Shown here: positions 1 through 5,110 of the stretch, one piece after another
Layout: each line of letters begins with the position of its first letter
Numbering within the stretch: the stretch's first letter is position 1
DNA from: an uncultured Gammaproteobacteria bacterium
GTDB taxonomy: Bacteria > Pseudomonadota > Gammaproteobacteria > PS1 > Pseudothioglobaceae
NCBI GenBank assembly: GCA_929200175.1
Contig: CAKMYR010000088.1
Span: forward strand, 1 to 5,499
Direction of reading: 5' to 3'
DNA length: 5,499 nt
Notes under the pieces: model-generated
What the model saw: the letters and a program-made list of their open reading frames with translations, nothing else
Databases searched by the model: none
Told to the model about the DNA's origin: nothing
Translations under genes and position numbers: made by a program

Positions 1-119
1 GGACTGAGTTAGCAGTATTTGATATTTTTAGAATTGAAAATGGCAAAATTGTAGAACACTGGGACAATATGGAACAAATTCCGCCGATTGAAAGCTGGGC
101 TAATAATGGTAAATTCTAG
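1..119 (+). CDS. SnoaL-like / NTF2-fold protein, C-terminal fragment (5' end outside window)
   Basis: Only the last 38 codons are present. The reading frame begins at base 3 and stops at TAG 117-119. The visible protein contains the signature FDIFRIENGKIVEHWD followed by a short tail ending NNGKF. This is the typical C-terminus of SnoaL-like polyketide-cyclase-fold proteins (predicted SnoaL-like aldol condensation enzymes, about 130-150 residues), where the last beta-strands read 'DIFR.ENGKI.EHWD'. These are small cytoplasmic cone-shaped proteins, and most have no assigned substrate. The strong family ending shows that this part of the gene is intact, unlike the gene that follows it on the same strand 118 bases downstream. 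Function beyond the fold cannot be given from the fragment. Confidence 0.8.
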   Translation, partial: TELAVFDIFRIENGKIVEHWDNMEQIPPIESWANNGKF

Positions 120-237
120 AGACACCCTCAAGATTTATACTGAAATTAGGCTATATACTGAAAAACCTGTAGCCCTTTAGAAATGAAGGATTGGCATAAT
201 AAATTTAATGTCTACTACTTAAAAAGGGTAAAAGAGT
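120..237 (+). other. Intergenic spacer with a 10-bp direct repeat and a weak stem-loop
   Basis: No gene is visible here. TATACTGAAA occurs twice, at 136-145 and 154-163 (18-bp period). GGCTA at 149-153 can pair with TAGCC at 170-174 across a 16-base loop, followed by CTTT. This could act as a weak terminator for the SnoaL-like gene, but the stem is short and the T-run is poor. A candidate -35 box TTGGCA lies at 191-196, with no good -10 box at the right distance. GGGTAAAAGAG just before the ATG at 238 could have been the ribosome binding site of the dead methyltransferase gene. Confidence 0.35.
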
Positions 238-745
238 ATGAAAAAAAATCAGTGTTGATGAAATATGTAAAAGATATGATGGAGGAGTAGATCGTTTTCC
301 AATCTTTTAGCAGGTCAGGCTACAACAGTTGATTCTACAGTTAATTTATCCTTGATGGCAGAAGTAGCTGCAAAATCCAATAAAAATGTAAAAAACGTAT
401 TAGATGTAGGCTGTTATGCTGGTAATGCAATCTTGAATTTACTTTATTTCTTAAAAAAATTAACTTGCAATCTTTTAGATTTAAGTAAAAATATGTTGTT
501 TAGAGCTAAAGATATGGTTGGTAAAAAACAACAAGATATAATTCAGGGAGACTATCTTATTAAATCTGCTGGCGTAAAAGCAAAAGAGAAATGCTTTAAA
601 TAAATTGAATTTGAAGATACTCCAAGAGCTCTTACATATCAGATAGAACTATTAAGAAGTGTAGGTGTAGGGTTTAAAAAAAATAGACTTAACACACACA
701 GCAGAAAGCGCTAGCTACCGTAATTTAGCTAAAATTAAGCTATAA
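238..745 (+). pseudogene. Degraded class I SAM-dependent methyltransferase
   Basis: Joining three frames gives a recognisable small methyltransferase of about 165 codons, against roughly 240-250 in the intact family (family length from memory). It starts at ATG 238. An N-terminal piece ISVDEICKRYDGGVDRF is read from 248 to 298. The main frame from 301 carries GQATTVD, the SAM-binding motif I LDVGCYAGN (400-426) and the acidic motif LLDLSKNML. The C-terminal piece IEFEDTPRALTYQ...LLRSVG follows from 604, and a shifted tail ends at TAA 743-745. Lesions seen: 8 A at 241-248 where 7 would keep frame; 4 T at 295-298 where 5 would give RFSNL; TAA at 601-603 where the family has Tyr before IE.EDTPR; 8 A at 676-683 where 7 would give GFKKIDL. 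Residues between QGD (544-552) and LIKSAG (556 onward) that normally carry the central strands and the KPGG loop are missing. Motif I has Tyr in place of the usual second Gly. The longest remaining frame, 301-603, cannot make a working enzyme. Confidence 0.85.
726..742. terminator. Possible weak bidirectional hairpin between converging genes
   Basis: TAGCT at 726-730 pairs with AGCTA at 738-742 around a 7-base AT loop, with A/T-rich sequence on both sides. It lies at the end of the + strand pseudogene and about 40 bases beyond the dctM stop on the - strand, where terminators for both would be expected. The stem is only 5 bp and no clean T-run follows in either direction, so this is a weak candidate. 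Confidence 0.2.
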
Positions 746-779
746 AATTTTAATGAGTAAGAAAAATTGATGGGGATTG

Positions 780-2069
780 TTAGCCAAAGCCGTACCAGCT
801 TGGGAAAATTACAATACTTACAAGAATAAGTGTTTGAATAATAATAAACGGAATCACGCCTTTATAAATATCTGTTGTTGCAATGCTGCTTGGGGCAACG
901 CCTTTTAAATAAAACAGACTAAAACCAAATGGCGGTGTTAGAAATGAGGTTTGTAAATTCATTGCAATTAAAATAGCAAACCACGCCATATCAATATTAA
1001 GTGTCAGTGCAATTGGGTAGAGGATTGGCACGATAATAAAAGAAATTTCTATAAAGTCAATAAAAAAACCAAGTATTAAAATCAATAACATAGACAAGAT
1101 GATAAAACTTAGTTCTTTGGCAGGTAGGCCAAGAATGAATTCTTCAATTAATGTATCACCACCTGTGTAGGTAAAGACCATAGAAAATGCTGTTGCGCCG
1201 ATTAAAATAGCAAATACCATTGCACTTATTTTGATGGTTTCTTTACTTGTTTGCTTAATCATGTTTATATTTAATCTTTTGTATAAAATTGCTAATAAAA
1301 CAGCGCCAACAGCACCGATTGAAGCTGATTCTGTTGGTGTGGCAATACCTGAAAAAATTGACCCAAGCACCGCTACAATAAGTGCAATTGGAGGAATGAT
1401 TGCCTTAAATGCCTTTAGGTATTTTTGTATTTGGCTTTTATGATCTTGGTTTTTATTGCAAGCAGGGGCTAATTCTTTATTCAGAAAAGAAACAATAACA
1501 ACATACAAGATATAACCACTAACTAAGACTAGTGAAGGAATAATCGCGCTTTGAAATAAATCACCAACAGGAACACCTAAAACATCAGCAAGAATAATCA
1601 AAACAATCGAAGGCGGAATAATTTGCCCTAGAGTGCCAGAGGCACAAATAACTCCAGTTGAGAGTGTTTTTTTGTAACGATGTTTAAGCATAACAGGAAG
1701 AGAAATAACTCCCATTGCAATCACGCTTGCGCCAACTACGCCAGTTGATGCTGCTAAGAGTGAGCCAACTAAGATAGTTGAGATTGCTAATCCGCCACGC
1801 ATATTGCCAAAAAGCTCGCCCATTGCCTCAAGCAGTTGTTCTGCAAGTTTGGTTTTTTCTAGAATTATGCCCATAAAAATAAATAGTGGCACTGCCATTA
1901 AAATGGTATTTTGCATTATATTCATAATGCGATATGGCATAAAGGCAAATAAATCAACTCCTTGTGTTAAAACACCAAAGATAAGCGCAATACCAGCAAA
2001 AGTAAATGCCACTGGAAAGCCTATCATAAGTAGTGCTAAGGCGATCAAAAACATAATAATGCCAATCAT
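780..2069 (-). CDS. dctM: TRAP transporter large permease subunit DctM
   Basis: This 429-residue protein is the translocating subunit of a tripartite ATP-independent periplasmic transporter in the inner membrane. TRAP systems import organic acids, usually with Na+ co-transport. The protein is almost entirely hydrophobic, with about 12 predicted membrane segments, and starts with the typical short N-terminus MIGIIMFLIAL. Family signatures visible are GQIIPPS (148-154), GIATPTES (241-248), an IDFIEI segment (338-343) and QTSFLTPPFGFSLFYLKG (373-390). The QTSFLTPPFG form is typical of the DctM branch often annotated as mannitol/chloroaromatic-type (COG4664), which also includes TakM-like permeases. 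The length is normal and no break is seen. The start ATG (2069-2067) overlaps the dctQ stop as ATGA and has no clear Shine-Dalgarno, so it is probably translated by coupling. It is the last gene of the dctPQM operon. Confidence 0.96.
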   Translation of the reverse strand: MIGIIMFLIALALLMIGFPVAFTFAGIALIFGVLTQGVDLFAFMPYRIMNIMQNTILMAVPLFIFMGIILEKTKLAEQLLEAMGELFGNMRGGLAISTILVGSLLAASTGVVGASVIAMGVISLPVMLKHRYKKTLSTGVICASGTLGQIIPPSIVLIILADVLGVPVGDLFQSAIIPSLVLVSGYILYVVIVSFLNKELAPACNKNQDHKSQIQKYLKAFKAIIPPIALIVAVLGSIFSGIATPTESASIGAVGAVLLAILYKRLNINMIKQTSKETIKISAMVFAILIGATAFSMVFTYTGGDTLIEEFILGLPAKELSFIILSMLLILILGFFIDFIEISFIIVPILYPIALTLNIDMAWFAILIAMNLQTSFLTPPFGFSLFYLKGVAPSSIATTDIYKGVIPFIIIQTLILVSIVIFPSWYGFG

Positions 2070-2545
2070 AATTGCATTTTTTTGTAGTTATCTTTAATAA
2101 AAATAGCGCCAGAGATAATTACCAAAATAAAACTTAAGGGGATGAAACCTTTGATAATAAAGCGATATTTAAGACCTCCCGGGTCGCCACTTTGCTCATT
2201 TAATAAATACGATTGGTAAGAAAAATCAATGCCGTAGTATGTAATTAAAACACTAATTGGAGCAATAAAGATAAAAAAACCAATAATATTAATCAGTGCT
2301 TGTTTTTTTTGGTTAAGTTTGGCATAAAAAATATCAACCCTAACATGGGCGTCTTTTTGTAATGTGTATGAAATGCCAAGTAAAAACATTGAAGAAAACA
2401 AATGCCATTCCATTTCTTGCAGACCAATTGATGAGTTATTAAATATATAGCGAAGAACTACATCAACAAATACATTTAAAATGGTTAACAAAAGTAACAC
2501 AATGGTTAGATTTTCTAACCATTGTGTGTATTTTTTCTCAAACAA
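2066..2545 (-). CDS. dctQ: TRAP transporter small permease subunit DctQ
   Basis: This 159-residue four-helix protein is the small membrane subunit that partners DctM in the inner membrane. Predicted helices lie at about residues 14-36, 48-64, 84-105 and 135-152. DctQ hallmarks are VVLRYIF (29-35), an acidic patch before helix 2 (QEMEW, 43-47) and HVRVD (67-71). The DPGGLKYR...IKGFIPLSF region (121-139) fits the branch that accompanies TakP/FcbT-type systems (COG4665). The start is TTG at 2545-2543. No ATG or GTG lies near the expected N-terminus, and the next Met (residue 45) would delete helix 1. No Shine-Dalgarno is evident. The start lies one codon (AAC) after the dctP stop and in the same frame, so translation probably depends on ribosomes finishing dctP. 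The gene ends by overlapping dctM by four bases. Confidence 0.94.
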   Translation of the reverse strand: MFEKKYTQWLENLTIVLLLLTILNVFVDVVLRYIFNNSSIGLQEMEWHLFSSMFLLGISYTLQKDAHVRVDIFYAKLNQKKQALINIIGFFIFIAPISVLITYYGIDFSYQSYLLNEQSGDPGGLKYRFIIKGFIPLSFILVIISGAIFIKDNYKKMQL

Positions 2546-2548
2546 GTT

Positions 2549-3631
2549 TTATTTAGATTGAGAGTTTAGATAAGATTGGTCTGATATTTGAGTCCAAGCA
2601 CGCGCTTTTTCCAGATAATCTTTTTGTGACTGAATGATTCTGCTAGCAACTGGGTTAGCTTGAGCGCGTTCTTCTAACAACTCGTCATTTGCCTTTCTAA
2701 GTGCGTTAAATACAGAATTAGGGAAAGTCTTAACTTGGATATTAGGATATTCCTTTTTCATATTAGCCCAATTCTGAGCACTTGCATATTCTGAATGAAC
2801 ATACATATCATAAGCGGCAAGTTTCATTGCTGAAATTAAGATATTCTGTAAATCTTTTGGCAGTGTATCGAATTTCTTTAAGTTAATTAAGAATTGCAAT
2901 TCAGTTGCAGGCTCGTGCCATCCCGTGTAGTAATACGGGGCGATTTTATGAAATCCCATTCTTAAATCAAGCGATGGACCTACCCATTCTAAGGCATCAA
3001 TTGTGCCACGCTCAAGTGCAGTGTATAGTTCGCCTGCAGGAATATTGGTTGGTTTTGCACCAACGCGAGCCATCACATCACCAGCAAAACCAGGAATGCG
3101 CATCTTTAAGCCCTGTAAATCTTTGATAGAATTAATTTCTTTTTGAAACCATCCTCCCATTTGATTGCCCGTATTGCCTCCAATTATTGATCTAAGACCA
3201 TGTTTGGCATATACCTCATCCATAAGCTCTTGACCGCCACCGTATTCAAACCAAGCGTGTTGTTCGCTGGCTGTCATCCCAAATGGCATAGTAGTAAAAT
3301 AAAGCGTGTTTGGATCTTTACCTTTCCAATAATAAGATGCTGAATGGCCTAAATCGTATTGACCAGCTTTAACCATATCAAAAATTCCAAGTGGCGCCTT
3401 GTGTTTATTCTTAGAGTCAATTTGGATATTTAAGCGTCCATTAGACATTTCTTTTGCCAGCCTAGCAAACTCTTTAGTTGAATCGCCGAAAATTGGAAAA
3501 TTGCTCGGCCAAGTTTCAGCAAGTTTTAAGGTGTAGATTGTGTCGTCTTTTTGAGTAGTGGTGGAATTATTTCCATCGCCACCACAAGCGCTTAGGAAAA
3601 GCGCAGAAATAGCAATAAGTAGTATTTTCAT
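2549..3631 (-). CDS. dctP: TRAP transporter substrate-binding lipoprotein, TakP-like DctP
   Basis: This 360-residue extracytoplasmic solute receptor delivers substrate to DctQM. A short signal peptide ends in the lipobox LSAC (13-16), so Cys16 should be acylated. A Gly/Asn/Ser/Thr-rich linker follows, and the mature domain begins near YTLKLAETWP. The core matches the TakP branch of DctP proteins (alpha-keto acid binding), with GGWFQKEINS (159-168), LKMRIPGFAG (175-184), the invariant-type Arg178, ALEWVGP (213-219, with Glu215-Trp216), PYYYTGWHEP and Gln246. In TakP the equivalent Arg binds the substrate carboxylate and the Glu-Trp pair lies at the metal/substrate site. This supports a 2-oxo or 2-hydroxy acid ligand but does not identify it. 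The long C-terminal helical stretch (about 310-345) corresponds to the dimerisation helix region of TakP. The ATG is preceded by AAGAGGA with a 5-base spacer. It is the first gene of dctPQM. Confidence 0.95.
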   Translation of the reverse strand: MKILLIAISALFLSACGGDGNNSTTTQKDDTIYTLKLAETWPSNFPIFGDSTKEFARLAKEMSNGRLNIQIDSKNKHKAPLGIFDMVKAGQYDLGHSASYYWKGKDPNTLYFTTMPFGMTASEQHAWFEYGGGQELMDEVYAKHGLRSIIGGNTGNQMGGWFQKEINSIKDLQGLKMRIPGFAGDVMARVGAKPTNIPAGELYTALERGTIDALEWVGPSLDLRMGFHKIAPYYYTGWHEPATELQFLINLKKFDTLPKDLQNILISAMKLAAYDMYVHSEYASAQNWANMKKEYPNIQVKTFPNSVFNALRKANDELLEERAQANPVASRIIQSQKDYLEKARAWTQISDQSYLNSQSK

Positions 3632-3636
3632 ATTAA

Positions 3637-3643
3637 TCCTCTT
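3637..3643 (-). promoter_or_regulatory. Shine-Dalgarno of dctP
   Basis: On the - strand AAGAGGA is followed by TTAAT and then the dctP ATG. This is the only strong ribosome binding site seen for the operon and supports the chosen dctP start. dctQ and dctM lack comparable sites. Confidence 0.75.
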
Positions 3644-3669
3644 GTTTTTTAAATTCCTAAATTGTGACT

Positions 3670-3698
3670 ATATTACATTATTAATTAAACTTTGTCAG
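3670..3698 (-). promoter_or_regulatory. Candidate sigma70 promoter of dctPQM (proximal)
   Basis: The - strand reads CTGACA (3698-3693), a 17-base spacer, then TAATAT (3675-3670). The -35 box matches 5 of 6 consensus bases, but the -10 box matches only 4 of 6. Transcription would start about 30 bases before the dctP ATG, leaving a short leader that includes the ribosome binding site. The region is very AT-rich, so chance matches are common. Confidence 0.35.
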
Positions 3699-3714
3699 CA
3701 TAAATTCAAAAAAA

Positions 3715-3742
3715 ATTATTTGATAAATGATATTTTTGTCAA
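3715..3742 (-). promoter_or_regulatory. Candidate sigma70 promoter of dctPQM (best -35)
   Basis: The - strand carries a perfect TTGACA (3742-3737), a 16-base spacer and AATAAT (3720-3715, 5 of 6). This is the strongest -35 box upstream of dctP. Transcription would start near 3708 and give a leader of about 75 bases. Confidence 0.45.
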
Positions 3743-3782
3743 TTATTAAGACGATTTAAACGCCAACATATAGTTAGATTAA

Positions 3783-3797
3783 AGCATTTTGAATGCT
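3783..3797. other. Small perfect hairpin AGCATT-TTG-AATGCT
   Basis: A 6-bp perfect inverted repeat with a 3-base loop lies between the reductase stop and the dctP promoters. On the - strand it is followed by TTAATCT, not by a real T-run, so it is a weak terminator candidate for the reductase transcript. It could equally be a protein-binding site upstream of dctP. The short stem could also be chance. Confidence 0.25.
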
Positions 3798-3850
3798 GTA
3801 TTAGAAACACTATCTAAAAATCTTGCCACAAATAATACAAAACTAAAATC

Positions 3851-3879
3851 AGTATAGCCAATTAACAAATAATTAACAA
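3851..3879 (-). promoter_or_regulatory. Candidate distal promoter reading toward dctP
   Basis: The - strand reads TTGTTA (3879-3874), exactly 17 bases, then TATACT (3856-3851), matching 4 of 6 and 5 of 6 consensus bases. The -35 lies inside one copy of the 11-bp tandem duplication. It would start transcription about 210 bases before dctP and run through the small hairpin. It could be an extra dctP promoter, or drive a short leader RNA, or be a chance match in AT-rich DNA. Confidence 0.3.
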
Positions 3880-3882
3880 ATA
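3861..3882. repeat. Perfect 11-bp tandem duplication (ATTAACAAATA x2)
   Basis: ATTAACAAATA occurs twice in direct succession (3861-3871 and 3872-3882), just downstream of the reductase stop. It places two TTGTTA hexamers 11 bases apart on the - strand, one of which has a good spacing to a -10 box. Replication slippage is the simplest origin. A paired operator is the alternative. Confidence 0.6.
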
Positions 3883-3905
3883 AAGAGCCTTATATAGAAA
3901 TATTA

Positions 3906-4778
3906 TTATTTTTTCTTGTGTAAAACTAAAGCCGATGTATCAAAGTTCTCACAGCCTTTGTTAGCTAAATTTTTGTATTTTTCATAAACTTGCTGTGTTA
4001 GCTCTAAATCCAAATTACTTTGTTTAGCTTGATTTAAAGTATAACTTAAGTCTTTTATCATCCATTTAATTGCAAAGCCGAAATCAAACTCTTTCTTGTG
4101 CATAGTCTTTAAACGGTTTTCCATTTGCCACGAACCAGCAGCGCCACCTGATATTGCGCTTAGTAATTTATCAATATCCAAATTATTTTCTTCAGCGAAT
4201 ATTAAGGCTTCTGATAAACCTTGTAAAACTCCTGTAATACAAATTTGGTTTGCCATTTTTGCAAGTTGCCCTGTACCTACTTGCCCCATATGAGTAATAT
4301 TTTTAGCATAAGAATTAAGTATAGGTTCAACTTGAGCTATTTTGTTTTTACTGCCTCCTGCCATAATTGATAACATGCCATTTTTAGCACCAATTTCTCC
4401 GCCGCTTACAGGGGCATCAATAAAATTTATATTCTTGGCTATTAACTTATTTGAAAGTTTAAGAGTCATGCCATAAGATATGGTTGTATGGTCAATTACT
4501 ATTGCGCTTTGTTTAATATTATTTGCTATACCATTATTTGCATCAAAGAATATCTCTTCTATATCTTCATCACGCCCAGCACACAAAATAATAATATCAA
4601 AATTTTGTATTTGTTCTTTAAGAGAGGTAACAATATCTTTTGTAAATTCACTATGCCATTTATGTGCTTTTTCTATGGTGCGATTAAATACTGATAATTC
4701 AATATTTTTATTTTTTGATAAATGCCCTGCCATATGATAGCCCATGGTACCAAGACCAATAAAGATTACTTTTTGCAT
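3906..4778 (-). CDS. NADP-type beta-hydroxyacid dehydrogenase (HIBADH / tartronate semialdehyde reductase family)
   Basis: This 290-residue cytoplasmic oxidoreductase is full length for its family, which includes 3-hydroxyisobutyrate dehydrogenase, GlxR/GarR, gamma-hydroxybutyrate dehydrogenase and YihU-type reductases. The Rossmann motif GLGTMG is at 8-13. VFNRT (30-34) places Arg33 after beta-2, which usually favours NADP(H) over NAD(H). The substrate signature DAPVSGG is at 121-127. GTGQLAKMANQ (168-178) supplies the catalytic Lys174 and the conserved Asn. KWMIKDL (238-244) is the conserved C-terminal helix motif. All key residues are present, so the enzyme is expected to be active. The exact substrate among semialdehyde/hydroxyacid pairs (tartronate semialdehyde, methylmalonate semialdehyde, succinate semialdehyde, others) cannot be decided from sequence. 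The start ATG gives MQKVIFIGLGTMG, the usual N-terminus, but has no Shine-Dalgarno. It has the same orientation as dctPQM, 274 bases upstream, and is probably a separate transcript. Confidence 0.92.
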   Translation of the reverse strand: MQKVIFIGLGTMGYHMAGHLSKNKNIELSVFNRTIEKAHKWHSEFTKDIVTSLKEQIQNFDIIILCAGRDEDIEEIFFDANNGIANNIKQSAIVIDHTTISYGMTLKLSNKLIAKNINFIDAPVSGGEIGAKNGMLSIMAGGSKNKIAQVEPILNSYAKNITHMGQVGTGQLAKMANQICITGVLQGLSEALIFAEENNLDIDKLLSAISGGAAGSWQMENRLKTMHKKEFDFGFAIKWMIKDLSYTLNQAKQSNLDLELTQQVYEKYKNLANKGCENFDTSALVLHKKK

Positions 4779-4796
4779 AGTTTTTAACTTTTAATA

Positions 4797-4825
4797 ATTA
4801 TATTTATATAGATAAGGGGATACAA
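4797..4825 (-). promoter_or_regulatory. Candidate sigma70 promoter of the beta-hydroxyacid dehydrogenase
   Basis: The - strand has TTGTAT (4825-4820, 3 of 6), a 17-base spacer and a perfect TATAAT (4802-4797). The predicted start would be near 4790, giving a leader of only about 12 bases. This fits the lack of a Shine-Dalgarno before the ATG at 4778. Confidence 0.45.
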
Positions 4826-5074
4826 ACATTAATGATTTATTTTTAGCCCTTAATTAGAACATTTTAACATAAGCCTTAGCATCTCTTTTTTAAGTAATTC
4901 AAATAAGATTCATCGACTTAGATTAAGGTTTAGATAATTTAACAAATTTAATACTAATTCTGTTTAGTGTATTTTTCATTAATTATGATTTCTACATCTT
5001 TCTCAATAGTACCGAAAAGCAGTTACTTTATTTATAGTAATAAAACACAAATAAAGGCAGATGAAATTAATGTA

Positions 5075-5086
5075 TTGTAGCTACAA
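5075..5086. repeat. 12-bp perfect palindrome TTGTAGCTACAA
   Basis: This perfect two-fold symmetric sequence lies 25 bases past the stop of the - strand gene at 5111. Its right part can also pair with AGCTA near 5095-5099 to form an alternative hairpin spanning an A-run. It could be part of a terminator or a dimeric-regulator site. No T-run follows directly on the - strand, so its function is open. Confidence 0.35.
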
Positions 5087-5110
5087 ATCAAAAAAGCTAA
5101 ATTGATATAA

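Larger units (their letters stand above)
4779..5110. other. 332-base intergenic region without a supported gene
   Basis: The reductase promoter lies at its left end. The rest is AT-rich with no recognisable RNA gene or conserved coding sequence. A 31-codon + strand frame (4985-5080) has no ribosome binding site or recognisable similarity and is not called. A short inverted repeat TTACT/AGTAA (5023-5027 and 5036-5040) and a 12-bp palindrome (5075-5086) are the only structures seen. No good terminator for the gene ending at 5111 was found. Confidence 0.5.

Noticed and set aside
352..603. An 83-codon + strand frame with a methyltransferase motif, callable as a small intact gene
   Set aside because: The similarity continues upstream of its TTG start and downstream of its TAA in other frames, so it is the longest piece of a pseudogene and lacks the catalytic core.
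1231..1443. + strand open frames opposite dctM, and others opposite dctP and the reductase (1804-2097, 2905-3126, 4096-4293, 4480-4737)
   Set aside because: They lie antisense to strongly supported genes with clear family motifs, have no ribosome binding sites and no recognisable products.
3558..3749. A + strand 63-codon frame overlapping the dctP signal peptide and promoter region
   Set aside because: It is antisense to the dctP start and AT-rich regulatory sequence, with low-complexity translation and no family features.
5023..5040. TTACT/AGTAA inverted repeat as a terminator
   Set aside because: The stem is five AT-rich base pairs and it is not followed by a T-run in the needed direction.
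4985..5080. A 31-codon + strand frame in the intergenic region
   Set aside because: It has no Shine-Dalgarno and no recognisable similarity, and is of a length expected by chance.
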